A DNA stretch of 64,000 bases, from NCBI RefSeq assembly GCF_004745805.1, contig NZ_SRLQ01000008.1:1-64000 (forward strand), in the 5' to 3' direction. The notes under the pieces are model-generated. The model was not told where the DNA came from. It searched no databases and saw only the letters and a program-made list of their open reading frames with translations. This document shows, one piece after another, positions 26,081-34,821 of this stretch (position 1 is the first letter of the stretch; every line of letters begins with the position of its first letter). The translations under genes were made by a program, and so were the position numbers. This stretch comes from Mycolicibacterium sp. CH28. GTDB lineage: Bacteria > Actinomycetota > Actinomycetes > Mycobacteriales > Mycobacteriaceae.

Positions 26081-27390
26081 GGGGTCAGCCCAGGCGGGAC
26101 GTGGCTGGAATCTTGCGTACAGGCCTCGCCGTAGCTGCGCAACACACTCTGAATATGGTCGAGGACAACGTCTTTCGGAGTCGCCGAGATCAATCCGGCG
26201 CGCACCCGGGCATACTGCTCGGGTAGGTAGGCGCTCAGCATCGGTTCGGGGATGCCGGTGGCGTCGAGGTTGGCGAACAGCGTGTGCACCGCCGTGTCGA
26301 TCTTGGCGTCGGTCCAGTAGTACCGCACCCGGTCGCTGTAGCTGAACATCCGCGCGATCCGCTGCTGGACGGGTGTCCCCGCGCCGTAGCGTTCCCAGTA
26401 TTCGGGGGCTGCGAGCATGCGCCACTCGACGACCTGGCGAAGTTCGGAGCGCGCCCCGGGGGCGACGAGGTCGTCCTCGATCGCCGCCAGAGCGAACAAC
26501 GACTCGCGCATGGCGAAGGTCAGTGCCGGCCCGACCTTGAGTACCCGCCATCCGTCGGCGACCAGCCGCCACAACGCTTCTGGCCGTTGATAGTCGGTCG
26601 AGTGGGCCTCGAACGTCATCGTCGGTTCGTCGTCGAGCACCGCGCGCAACTGCTCGGTGGACACCGGGTCGTAGTCGATGACATGGAGGTTGTCGAACTC
26701 GACACCGGGCTGGACCACCAACGCCATCACCTGGGGCCAGACGTGACCCAGGCCCGCCGCGGTGAAGGCCTGCCGATGCTGTCTCAGTGTCGCGCGGGCC
26801 GCGTCGGCGTCGGTGGGCCGCAGCGTGTCGATCTGGTGGTCCGCCCCGCCTGGGGTGGGCACCTCCGTGCCGATCACATAGCGCAGCCGTCCGGTGGCGC
26901 CGACCCGTTCGGCTTCGGATTCGGCGGCTTCGAGCAGTCGGGTGGTGCGTTCGGCGACCATGTCGTCGGTCAGCGGGGCGTCGTCGTCGGCGCAGCGGTA
27001 GCTGCAGTCGAGGTGCAGCTTGGCATAGCCCGCCGCGACGTAGCTGCGGATCAGGTCCTCGGCGTGGGCCATCGCCGCCGATCCGTTCAGGTCACGCCAC
27101 CGGTTCGGGCCGAGATGATCGCCGCCGAGGACCAGCCGGTCGAGTGGCAAACCCACACGGCCGGCGACGTTCTCGACGATGACGCGGAAGTCGGCAGGTC
27201 GCAGACCGGTGTAGCCGCCGAACTGGTCGACCTGGTTCGAGGTGGCCTCGATCAGCACCGCGGACCCGTCGGCCAGGGCCTGGCGCATGGTTGCCTCAAT
27301 GACCAGGGGGTGCGCCGAGCACACCGAGGTGATGCCACGTGGTCGCTGCCCGGCGGGGGGACTGGCGACCGCGTCGAGGACGGGATTCAC
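26071..27390 (-). CDS. GatZ/KbaZ-like tagatose-bisphosphate aldolase subunit
   Basis: A 439-residue barrel protein of the GatZ/KbaZ family: RGITSVCSAHPLVIEATMRQAL, IEATSNQVDQFGGYTGL, LGGDHLGPNRW, KLHLDCSYRCADDD, YVIGTEVPTPGG, FEAHSTDYQ, VLKVGPALTFAMRESLFAL and ERYG. These proteins stabilise and activate the GatY/KbaY aldolase in galactitol and N-acetylgalactosamine catabolism. GTG 27390 with AAAGG upstream was chosen; similarity begins there although the frame is open further. It is divergent from the DeoR gene and overlaps gatY. Confidence 0.85.
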   Translation of the reverse strand: MNPVLDAVASPPAGQRPRGITSVCSAHPLVIEATMRQALADGSAVLIEATSNQVDQFGGYTGLRPADFRVIVENVAGRVGLPLDRLVLGGDHLGPNRWRDLNGSAAMAHAEDLIRSYVAAGYAKLHLDCSYRCADDDAPLTDDMVAERTTRLLEAAESEAERVGATGRLRYVIGTEVPTPGGADHQIDTLRPTDADAARATLRQHRQAFTAAGLGHVWPQVMALVVQPGVEFDNLHVIDYDPVSTEQLRAVLDDEPTMTFEAHSTDYQRPEALWRLVADGWRVLKVGPALTFAMRESLFALAAIEDDLVAPGARSELRQVVEWRMLAAPEYWERYGAGTPVQQRIARMFSYSDRVRYYWTDAKIDTAVHTLFANLDATGIPEPMLSAYLPEQYARVRAGLISATPKDVVLDHIQSVLRSYGEACTQDSSHVPPGLTPCR

Positions 27391-27461
27391 GGCAGGACCT
27401 TTCCATGTCGTACTGTGCATATTTGTTCGTTTTGATCGGCGTGGACACGTAGACTGCGTCC
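27391..27461. promoter_or_regulatory. divergent promoter gatZ-like / deoR-like
   Basis: The 71 bp hold TAGACT (27450-27455) 6 nt before the GTG of the regulator, and an AT-rich block near 27413-27434 (TTTGTTCGTTTTG) preceded by TGTGCAT. The AT-rich block is a likely DeoR-family operator that would serve both directions. Confidence 0.5.
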
Positions 27462-28226
27462 GTGAAAGCGGAGCGGCTTGGCGAGATCCTGGATCGACTG
27501 GGCGAGGGCGGGAGCGTGGACGTCGTCCGGCTCGCCGACGAGTTCCAGGTGTCGCCCGCGACCATCCGGCGTGATCTGCAGTCCCTGCACGAGCAGGGCC
27601 TGGTCCGCCGGACCCACGGCGGCGCGCTGCCAAACCCGGCAGGGTTGGAAATGCCGATCAGATACAAGGCATCTCGGCAGCTCAAGCAGAAGCGGGCGAT
27701 CGGGATCGCGGCTGCCGCGCTGGTGCACGACGGCGACGTCGTCGGGATCACCGGCGGCACGACGGCCACCGAGGTGGCCCGCGCGCTGGCCGAGCGGCGG
27801 AATCTGACCGTGGTGACCAACGCGCTGAACATCGCCGCCGAGCTGATCTCGCGACCCAACATCCGACTGGTCGTGGTGGGCGGCAAGGCCAGGCATGCGT
27901 CCTACGAGCTGGTCGGGCCCGCCGCCGAGGCGATGATCGCCCAGTACCACTTCGACATCGCCTTCGTCGGTGCCGACGGTTTCACCGTGGCGGGAGGCTG
28001 CACCACCCACGACGAGATGGAGGCCCACACCGACCTGGCGTTCATCCAGCAGGCCGCGCGCACGGTGCTGGTGGCCGACAGCTCCAAGATCGGCAAGGTG
28101 ACGTTCGCCCGGATCTGCGGACCGGACATGATCAACACGCTGGTCACCGACTCCGGTATCGCCGAGGTCGACCGTAGCGCCGCCGAGGCCCGCAACCTCG
28201 AGGTGATCGCTGCCGGCGCGAAATAA
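27462..28226 (+). CDS. DeoR-family sugar catabolism repressor
   Basis: A 254-residue DeoR protein. The helix-turn-helix DVVRLADEFQVSPATIRRDLQSLHEQGLVRRTHGGAL (~19-56) carries the family signature; the C-terminal ISOCOT-like sensor has ITGGTTATEVARAL, VVTNALNIAAEL, VVVGGKARHASYELVGP and VGADGFTVAGG for a sugar phosphate. It probably represses the adjoining aldolase, transporter and kinase genes until a tagatose- or galactosamine-type phosphate appears. Leaderless GTG start. Ends 14 bp before the opposing ATPase gene. Confidence 0.9.
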   Translation: MKAERLGEILDRLGEGGSVDVVRLADEFQVSPATIRRDLQSLHEQGLVRRTHGGALPNPAGLEMPIRYKASRQLKQKRAIGIAAAALVHDGDVVGITGGTTATEVARALAERRNLTVVTNALNIAAELISRPNIRLVVVGGKARHASYELVGPAAEAMIAQYHFDIAFVGADGFTVAGGCTTHDEMEAHTDLAFIQQAARTVLVADSSKIGKVTFARICGPDMINTLVTDSGIAEVDRSAAEARNLEVIAAGAK

Positions 28227-28240
28227 GCTCTGCGGCACCA

Positions 28241-29335
28241 TCATCCGAGGGTGATCCGTTCGCGCGACCGGAATGCCGATCCGGTCGCTGCGTCGAACAG
28301 ATACGTCGTATCCGGCGACAAACCCAGTCCCACAGCAGTTCCCGGGTCCAAGGCCGTGCCGGGGGCGGCTTGGACGACGACTCGGGTTGGCCGACCGTCG
28401 GTGTGGACTAGTGTGTGTACAAGGACGTGGCTACCGAGCGGCTCGCAGAAGTCGACAACCGCCGGGACGGCTGCACCGGGTGCCGAACTGGGCTGTACCG
28501 TCACGTGTTCGGGGCGCACACCCGCGATGGCCGGTCCGTCCGGCACCGCGAGTGGGTGCACGGCGGTCCCGGCGACGTGCAAGACGCCGCCCTGGACGGA
28601 CGCCGGGATCAAGCTCATCGGCGGGTTGCCCATGAAGGTCGCGACGAAGGTGTTGGTCGGCCGGTTGTAGATGTCGTCGGGAGTGCCGATCTGCTGGACC
28701 TCACCCTTGGACATCACACACAGCCGGTCCCCGAGTGTCATCGCCTCGGTCTGATCGTGGGTGACGTAGAGCGAGGTCACCGGGTACTCGCGGTGCAACC
28801 GTTTGAGCTCGCCACGTACCTGGGTGCGCAGTTTGGCGTCGAGGTTCGACAGCGGCTCGTCGAGCAGGAAGGCCCGCGGCTTGCGCACCAGCGCACGGCC
28901 CATCGCCACGCGCTGGCGCTGGCCGCCGGAGAGCTGCCCGGGCTTGCGGTCAAGCAGCTCGGAGATCTCCAGCATGGCCGCGATCTCGCGCACCCGCTGC
29001 TCGATCTCCCGTCGGGGCGTCTTGCGTTGGCGCAGACCGTAAGCCAGGTTGCCGTACACGGTCATGTGCGGGTAGAGCGCATAGTTCTGGAACACCATCG
29101 CGATATCCCGCTCGCCGGGCCCCAGGTCGTTGACCGTGACCCCGCCGATCTTGATCTCGCCCGTCGTGGGCTTGTCGAGTCCGGCCAACAGCCGCAGCGC
29201 GGTGCTCTTTCCGCAGCCCGAAGGTCCGACCAGGATCAGGTACTCCCCGTCGTGCACGGTCAGGTCGAGGCTTTTCAGGGCCTCCAGGCCGCCGGTGTAG
29301 CGACGTGAGACGCCGCAGAACTGCACTTCTGCCAT
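28241..29335 (-). CDS. sugar ABC transporter ATP-binding protein (UgpC/MsmK type)
   Basis: A 364-residue ATPase with Walker A GPSGCGKST (~37-45), Q-loop MVFQNYALYPHMTV, signature LSGGQRQRVAMGRAL, Walker B AFLLDEPLSNLD and the switch His VTHDQTEAM. The C-terminal ~120 residues form the regulatory OB domain (MNLAxFMGNPP-type segment FVATFMGNPPMSLIP). It powers the importer formed with the two permeases directly upstream and the lipoprotein beyond. Only 1 bp separates it from the permease stop. Confidence 0.94.
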   Translation of the reverse strand: MAEVQFCGVSRRYTGGLEALKSLDLTVHDGEYLILVGPSGCGKSTALRLLAGLDKPTTGEIKIGGVTVNDLGPGERDIAMVFQNYALYPHMTVYGNLAYGLRQRKTPRREIEQRVREIAAMLEISELLDRKPGQLSGGQRQRVAMGRALVRKPRAFLLDEPLSNLDAKLRTQVRGELKRLHREYPVTSLYVTHDQTEAMTLGDRLCVMSKGEVQQIGTPDDIYNRPTNTFVATFMGNPPMSLIPASVQGGVLHVAGTAVHPLAVPDGPAIAGVRPEHVTVQPSSAPGAAVPAVVDFCEPLGSHVLVHTLVHTDGRPTRVVVQAAPGTALDPGTAVGLGLSPDTTYLFDAATGSAFRSRERITLG

Positions 29336-29336
29336 A

Positions 29337-30206
29337 TCAGCCCTTCAGTCCGGCGCTGGCCACCGATTGGACGAAATACTTCTGCGCGACCATGAAGACG
29401 ACCAGCATCGGAAGCACGCTCATGACGTTGGCCGCCATCAGCAGTGGCCACTGGGTGTTGTGGGCGCCCTGGAAGTAGCTCAGCCCCAACGGAACCGTCA
29501 TCTGGTCGGTGTTGGTGATGGCGACCAACGGCCACAGGAAGTCGTTCCATGACGTCAGCACGGTCAGCGCGGCCAGCGTCGACAACGCCGGCAACGAGAG
29601 CGGCAGCACGATCTTGAGCAGCACGCCAAGCCGCGACGTGCCGTCGACCCGGGCGGCGTCCTCCAACTCCACCGGAATGGTGAGGAAGAACTGGCGCAGG
29701 AAGAAGATGCCGAACGCGCTGGCCAGGTTCGGCAGCATCAGTGCCCCGATGTGGTCGATGCCCACCGGCGCCCACACGTTGTCACCGAACCACTTCACGA
29801 TCAGGAACACCGGGATCATCGTCACCTGGAACGGGACCATCAGGGTGGCCATCAGGACGACGAAAAGTGCCCCGCGACCGAGGAATTTGATGCGGGCGAA
29901 GGCATACCCGGCCAGGCCGCACAGCACCAGATTGCTGATCAGGACGACCACCGTCACCAGGGCGCTGTTGAGGAAGAACTGCCCGAACGGGGCGGTGTCC
30001 CAGGCCTGGGGATAGTTTTCGAAGTGTGGGTGTTCCGGAAGGAGCACGGGCGGAAACCGGTTGGCCTCGTTCTGGGTCTGCAGCGAGGTGATGAACATCC
30101 ACAGCAGCGGCACCGTCAGCAGGAATGCCAGCGGGATCAACACCAGATGCCAGGGGCTGAACGGCAGTTTCCGCCGCGGCTGGTCGTCGGCCACAGTGCG
30201 GGTCAC
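29337..30206 (-). CDS. sugar ABC transporter permease (MalG/UgpE type)
   Basis: A 289-residue inner-membrane permease with six hydrophobic segments, starting with WHLVLIPLAFLLTVPLLWMFI. The ATPase-docking EAA loop reads ELEDAARVDGTSRLGVLLKIVLPLSLP. The GTG start overlaps the stop of the partner permease (GTGA), so the pair is co-translated. Similarity begins at this GTG although the frame is open far upstream. Confidence 0.93.
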   Translation of the reverse strand: MTRTVADDQPRRKLPFSPWHLVLIPLAFLLTVPLLWMFITSLQTQNEANRFPPVLLPEHPHFENYPQAWDTAPFGQFFLNSALVTVVVLISNLVLCGLAGYAFARIKFLGRGALFVVLMATLMVPFQVTMIPVFLIVKWFGDNVWAPVGIDHIGALMLPNLASAFGIFFLRQFFLTIPVELEDAARVDGTSRLGVLLKIVLPLSLPALSTLAALTVLTSWNDFLWPLVAITNTDQMTVPLGLSYFQGAHNTQWPLLMAANVMSVLPMLVVFMVAQKYFVQSVASAGLKG

Positions 30207-31123
30207 GAGTAGTGCACATATCGACGGGCGATGCGGAACTGCACCGCGGTGATGACGACGATGACGAAGAACAGGGCGTAGGCCATCGCGGCGGCGTATC
30301 CGGCGTCGAACTGGACGAAGGCGCGATCCCAGAGGTAGTACACCACCACGGTGGTGGCGCGCAGCGGCCCGCCGCGGGTGGTCTGGTACACCTCGCCGAA
30401 CAGTTGCAGCGCATTGATGGTCAGCCACACCAGCAGGAACAGGTTGGCCGGGCCGAGCAGCGGCACCGTGATGGTGCGGAACCGGGTGAACGGGTTGGCG
30501 CCGTCGATGGCGGCCGCCTCATGCAGCTCGGGTGGAACACCTTGCAGCGCAGCCAGATAGATGACGACGGCGAAGCCCGTCCAGCCCCAGATCGTCATCA
30601 CGACGATGACGTAGAGCGCCTGCGACGGCGAGGACAGGAACGGCTGGGAGGCAATGCCGACCGCGTTGAGCCCCGCGTTGACCAGGCCGAAGTCACGGTC
30701 GGTCAGCCACATGAAGATGATGCCCTGCGAGATGGTGGACACCGTCATCGTGACGTAGGCGGCGCTGCGGTACAGCGACATGAACCGCAGCGACCGGTTC
30801 ATCGCCGCTGCCACCAACAGTCCCACCAGCATGGTGCCCGGCACGAAAAGTGCGGTGTAGACCAGGGTGTGGCGCACCGAGTCGACGAACAGCGGGTCGC
30901 TGGCCAGTGTGCGGTAGTTGTCCAGACCGACCCACGGCGTCTCGGGGCTGAGCAGGTCGGACTTCTGGAACGACAGCTTCAGCGACATCAGCACGGGGAG
31001 CAACCCGAAGATGGCGATCAATAGCACGCCGGGGCTGACCAGCGCCCACCCGGAAGCGTTCTCCGACCGGGCCAGTCGCGCCAGCAGCGACGGTCGGCGG
31101 GGCGGGGACGCCTGCTCGAGCAT
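30203..31123 (-). CDS. sugar ABC transporter permease (MalF/UgpA type)
   Basis: A 306-residue permease with six membrane segments, first ALVSPGVLLIAIFGLLPVLMSL. The EAA loop is ELHEAAAIDGANPFTRFRTITVPLL. It pairs with the MalG-type permease that overlaps its stop. It follows the binding-protein gene with an 8-bp gap. Confidence 0.93.
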   Translation of the reverse strand: MLEQASPPRRPSLLARLARSENASGWALVSPGVLLIAIFGLLPVLMSLKLSFQKSDLLSPETPWVGLDNYRTLASDPLFVDSVRHTLVYTALFVPGTMLVGLLVAAAMNRSLRFMSLYRSAAYVTMTVSTISQGIIFMWLTDRDFGLVNAGLNAVGIASQPFLSSPSQALYVIVVMTIWGWTGFAVVIYLAALQGVPPELHEAAAIDGANPFTRFRTITVPLLGPANLFLLVWLTINALQLFGEVYQTTRGGPLRATTVVVYYLWDRAFVQFDAGYAAAMAYALFFVIVVITAVQFRIARRYVHYS

Positions 31124-31131
31124 CGCGGCGG

Positions 31132-32415
31132 CTACTTACCGGCCAGCGCTTTGTCGGCTGCCTGCGCGGCGGTGTCGAGGGCCTCGGCGGGCTGCGCACT
31201 GCCCAGCATCACCGAGACGATCGCCTGGCCCAACGCCTCGGAAATCGCCGGGTACTGCTCGACGGTGGGCCGGATCTTGCGCACGTTGTCCATATTGGCA
31301 ATGAATGTCGCCGAGCCGGGCAGCTTCTTGTCGAGCTGGTCGACCAGGGCGCGATCCTGGCCGACCGAGACCCGGGTCGGCAGGTCGCCGGTGGCCAGTG
31401 AGGTGGTCTTGACCTGTTCGGCGGCCGTCACCCACTTGACGAAGTCGACGGCGGCCTTCTTGCGTGCCGCGCCGTTGTCGAACACCACCCAGTTGTCCGG
31501 CCCGGAGATGGTCTGGTGTCCGCCCGCGGAGCCGGCGAAGGTCGGCAGCACCTGCACGCCGTACTGGATGTCGGACAGTGAGCTCAGATCCCACGGTCCG
31601 GTGACCAGCATCCCGATCTTGCCGCTGTTCATCAGCTTCGTGCCGTTGCTGTTGGTGGTGTCGAGGTTGATCGACTTGTCGGTGACGGCCATCTGTTGCA
31701 GCACGGTCAGTGCCTTGACGCCTGCCTCGGAATTGAAGACGGCGTGCGAATTGTCGGGGGACAGCAGGTCGCCGCCGGCATCCCACAGCATGGGCAGCCA
31801 GTGCCAGACGGTGTCTTCGGTGCCATCGGCGGGCAGTAGCCAGCCGTACTGGCCCTTGGCCGGATCGGTCAGCTTGGCCGCCGCGGCGCGGAAGTCATCC
31901 CAGGTCCACTGGTCGGTGGGGGGTGCCACGCCGGCCTGTTCGAACAGGGTCTTGTTGTAGACGATCGCGAGGTTGTCCACCAGGGCGGGCACACCGACGA
32001 TCTTGTCGCCCGCGGTGGCTGCCGCACGCTCGGACGGATAGAAGTCGTCCCACTTCCAGTCCGGTTGTGAGACTTCCGATTTCATGTCGACGACCTGGGG
32101 GATCTTGGCGATGTTGGGTGACCAGGACCCGAACATGTAGGCGATGTCGGGTGCGCTGCCGCCGCGAACCGCGGTGAGGACCTTCTGCAACACCTGGTCG
32201 CTGCTGGATACCAACTGGGTGACCTCGACGTCAGGGTGCGCCTTGTTGTACTGGTCGATCAGCGCGGTGAAGTTCTTCCCCTGTTCGTCGACGTAGCCGT
32301 TCCACACCACGATCTTGGTCTTGCCGCCGGCCTGGTTGTCGGCTCCACCCCCGCACGCGCTCAGCACCAGGGCGAGCGCCGCCAGCAGGGCGACGATGAC
32401 GCGCGATCGGTTCAT
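31132..32415 (-). CDS. sugar-binding lipoprotein of an ABC transporter
   Basis: A 427-residue extracellular solute-binding protein (family 1). Residues 1-21 are a lipoprotein signal with lipobox LSAC (Cys ~21). The mature part shows the carbohydrate-binding pattern KIVVWNGYVDEQGKNFTALIDQYNKAHPDVEVTQL, PDIAYMFGSW, YGWLLPADGTEDTVWHWLPMLWDAGG and KIGMLVTGPWDL. AAGGAG precedes the ATG. It determines which sugar the importer takes; the ligand cannot be read, but GH4 and tagatose-pathway neighbours suggest a galactose- or galactosamine-containing sugar. Confidence 0.92.
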   Translation of the reverse strand: MNRSRVIVALLAALALVLSACGGGADNQAGGKTKIVVWNGYVDEQGKNFTALIDQYNKAHPDVEVTQLVSSSDQVLQKVLTAVRGGSAPDIAYMFGSWSPNIAKIPQVVDMKSEVSQPDWKWDDFYPSERAAATAGDKIVGVPALVDNLAIVYNKTLFEQAGVAPPTDQWTWDDFRAAAAKLTDPAKGQYGWLLPADGTEDTVWHWLPMLWDAGGDLLSPDNSHAVFNSEAGVKALTVLQQMAVTDKSINLDTTNSNGTKLMNSGKIGMLVTGPWDLSSLSDIQYGVQVLPTFAGSAGGHQTISGPDNWVVFDNGAARKKAAVDFVKWVTAAEQVKTTSLATGDLPTRVSVGQDRALVDQLDKKLPGSATFIANMDNVRKIRPTVEQYPAISEALGQAIVSVMLGSAQPAEALDTAAQAADKALAGK

Positions 32416-32477
32416 TTCGGTACTCCTTCGGTGGGAGGGGGCAGGAGCCGGAAATTTGAGGGGCGACCGCGCGGGTG

Positions 32478-33347
32478 TCATGCCAATACCACCGACCGGG
32501 TCAGCCCGCGCGGCTGGTCGGGATCGAGCCCCTTGGCCGTGGCCGCGGCGACCGCGCAACGCTGTGCCTGGACCAGTTGGGCCAGCGGGTCGAGGTCACC
32601 GGTCACGACGGTGGCCCCGGTCTGGGCGATCTGCTCGACCAGACCGTCCGGTGGCGGGCCCAACAGCCAGACCAGGCTTTCCGGTCCGGCGACCGCGATC
32701 GGGCCGTGCCGGTAGTCCATCGCCGGGTAGGACTCGCTCCAGGCCTGGGCCGCCTCGCGCATCTTCAGGGCCGCCTCGTACGCCAGCCCGACCGTCCAGC
32801 CCGAGCCCAGATAGACATAGTGCCGATAGGAGGCCGCGTCGACGGGCAGCGGTTCGCCGGTCGCCCGCTCACCGTCGGCGAGTACGGGTGCCAGGTCCTG
32901 GCCCAGCGCCTTGCGCAGCATCACCAGGACGGTGGTCGGGAACCGGGTCTGCACCACGCTGGACTCGTCGGCATACTCCAGCACCAGTTCGTGGTCGACA
33001 AGCGGGGCCAGCGGGCCGTTCGGGACAGCGGTCACGACCACCTTGGTCCCGGCATCGAGGTCGTTGAGCGCGGTGATGACCTCGGTGGTGGTGCCCGAGC
33101 GGGTGATCGCCAGCACGGTGTCGTAACGACGCCGGGTGGGGACCTCGGAGGCGTAGGCCCAGTCCGTCTCCCCGAATCCGGCCGCCTCGCGCAGTTGCGC
33201 GTATGCCATCGCGACGAAAGCCGATGTCCCGCAACCGATCACCAGCATGCGCTGTCCCGGTGCGCTGATGAACTCCGGGACGTCGGCAGTGGCGGTCCTA
33301 CGCCAGAGTTCCGGTTGGGAGGCAATCTCGATGTCGGTCACCGTCAC
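32478..33347 (-). CDS. SIS-domain sugar-phosphate isomerase/deaminase (AgaS-like)
   Basis: A 289-residue protein with two SIS domains: DIEIASQPELWRRTA at the N-terminus, LVIGCGTSAFVAMAY, AITRSGTTTEVITAL, YLGSGWTVGLAYEAALKMREAAQAWSES, DYRHGPI, and the terminal LDPDQPRGLTRSVVL typical of GlmS/AgaS C-terminal halves. AgaS converts galactosamine-6-phosphate to tagatose-6-phosphate plus ammonia, which would link to the PfkB kinase and GatYZ aldolase here. The start is uncertain: GTG 33347 is used, upstream ATGs in the same frame up to 33383 exist. Confidence 0.82.
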   Translation of the reverse strand: MTVTDIEIASQPELWRRTATADVPEFISAPGQRMLVIGCGTSAFVAMAYAQLREAAGFGETDWAYASEVPTRRRYDTVLAITRSGTTTEVITALNDLDAGTKVVVTAVPNGPLAPLVDHELVLEYADESSVVQTRFPTTVLVMLRKALGQDLAPVLADGERATGEPLPVDAASYRHYVYLGSGWTVGLAYEAALKMREAAQAWSESYPAMDYRHGPIAVAGPESLVWLLGPPPDGLVEQIAQTGATVVTGDLDPLAQLVQAQRCAVAAATAKGLDPDQPRGLTRSVVLA

Positions 33348-33416
33348 GCCCACAGTATGTGCACAGTGCATCAATACGCGCAACTACACGCAAAAAATAA
33401 GCAAGAATGATCATCG

Positions 33417-34727
33417 CTAGAGTCGCACCGTGGTGCGCAGGGCGCTCGGCAGCAGCGACCCGTGCGCCTCGGTCAGTTCGTCGCACAGCTGCCAGATCTG
33501 ATCCACCGTCAGCGACGCGGCGGTGTTCGGGTCCAGCATGGCCGCCACCCGCACCAATCGCGGATCCCCGTCGACGGCCGCACGAACGGTGAGCTCACCT
33601 GGACCGATGTGGGTGCGGTTGAGTGCGGCGCATTGCGGCGGCAGGTCGCCGACCCTCACCGGATGGGCGCCCAGTTTGTCGATCACTGTGGGAACTTCGA
33701 CGGCGACCCCGTCCGGCAGGTTCGTGATCAGGCCGTCGTTGACGATGTTGGCCGAAATGATGCGCGTCGCACCGGTTTCCATCGAGTGGATGACCTGCGG
33801 GGCGTACTCGGTGGAACTGGAGTCGATGGGCAGCGACTCGGCGGTGGCCAACTCGGCGCGCACGCTGGCATATTCGGCCAGGTTCGCCGCGCTGATGTCG
33901 ACGTATTCGCCGATGTGCAGGCGCAGCCGGTCCACCTCGGCGGGGTGTCGCAGGTACCACGGCAAATACTCGCTGGAGTGCTCGCTGGTCTCGGTGGGGT
34001 AGTAGCCCAGTCGTCGGTACATGTCGATGCGCACGCGCCTGCGCAGCTCAGGGTCGGCCTCGATGCGTTGGTCGAGCAGCGGATACAAGTCCTGGCCGTC
34101 GCGCTCCCAGCGCAGCACCCAGGCCTGGTGGTTGACCCCCGCCGACCAGTAGGCGCATTCGTCGAACGGCACTTCGATGAGCTCGCACAGCCCGACCATC
34201 GTCCAGTACACCGAATGGCACAGGCCCAGCACCTTCAACCGGGGGGCGACGTGGTGCAGGTAGGTGACATTCATGGCCATCGGGTTGGTGTAGTTCAGCA
34301 GCCAGGCGTCGGGGCACACCTCGGCCATGTCCGCGGCGATGCCCGCCAACACGGGAAATGTGCGCAGCCCCCGGAAAATCCCGCCCACACCGATGGTGTC
34401 GGCGATGGTCTGGTTGAGGCCGTATCGGGCCGGGATCTCGAAGTCGCGCACGGTCGCTTCGTGCATGCCGACCTGGATGACGTTGATGACGTAGTCGGCA
34501 CCCTCGAGGGCGCGGCGCCGGTCGGTGCTGCTGACCACCTCCGGGTGGGCGCCCGCGGCCCGCGCGGTGGCGTGCGCGATCGCCTCCGCGGTCGCCAGCC
34601 GTTCGGCATCGATGTCATGCAGCACGACCCGGACTTCGGTCAGCTCGGGAAAGGACAGGATGTCCCCGAGCAACTCGCGGGTGAAGACGACGCTGCCGGC
34701 TCCGACGATCACGATGGTGGGTTTCAT
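33417..34727 (-). CDS. glycoside hydrolase family 4 (alpha-galactosidase branch)
   Basis: A 436-residue NAD- and metal-dependent glycosidase. The dinucleotide loop is IVGAGSVVFTRELLGDIL; later come NYTNPMAMNVTYL, metal ligands Cys ~170 and His ~200 (GLCHSVY, GVNHQAW) and the PTVIDKLGAHPV region. The CHSV motif is that of the MelA-type alpha-galactosidases rather than the 6-phospho-glycosidases. It acts in the cytoplasm on the imported sugar by an NAD-assisted elimination mechanism. First gene of the transporter operon. ATG 34727 is used; ATG 34745 is an alternative. Confidence 0.87.
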   Translation of the reverse strand: MKPTIVIVGAGSVVFTRELLGDILSFPELTEVRVVLHDIDAERLATAEAIAHATARAAGAHPEVVSSTDRRRALEGADYVINVIQVGMHEATVRDFEIPARYGLNQTIADTIGVGGIFRGLRTFPVLAGIAADMAEVCPDAWLLNYTNPMAMNVTYLHHVAPRLKVLGLCHSVYWTMVGLCELIEVPFDECAYWSAGVNHQAWVLRWERDGQDLYPLLDQRIEADPELRRRVRIDMYRRLGYYPTETSEHSSEYLPWYLRHPAEVDRLRLHIGEYVDISAANLAEYASVRAELATAESLPIDSSSTEYAPQVIHSMETGATRIISANIVNDGLITNLPDGVAVEVPTVIDKLGAHPVRVGDLPPQCAALNRTHIGPGELTVRAAVDGDPRLVRVAAMLDPNTAASLTVDQIWQLCDELTEAHGSLLPSALRTTVRL

Positions 34728-34758
34728 TCCAGCAGTATTGCTCATTTCGCGCAGATCA

Positions 34759-34770
34759 CTCAATATTGAG
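34759..34770. promoter_or_regulatory. palindrome CTCAATATTGAG in the GH4 / PfkB divergent promoter
   Basis: A perfect 12-bp palindrome in the 94-bp gap between divergent starts, followed by GTGCGCATTCGTGCGC (34781-34796). It is a candidate operator or overlapping -10 site controlling both directions. Confidence 0.45.
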
Positions 34771-34821
34771 CGTGCAGTTGTGCGCATTCGTGCGCGATTG
34801 CCGGCTGACGGAAGATGGGGC

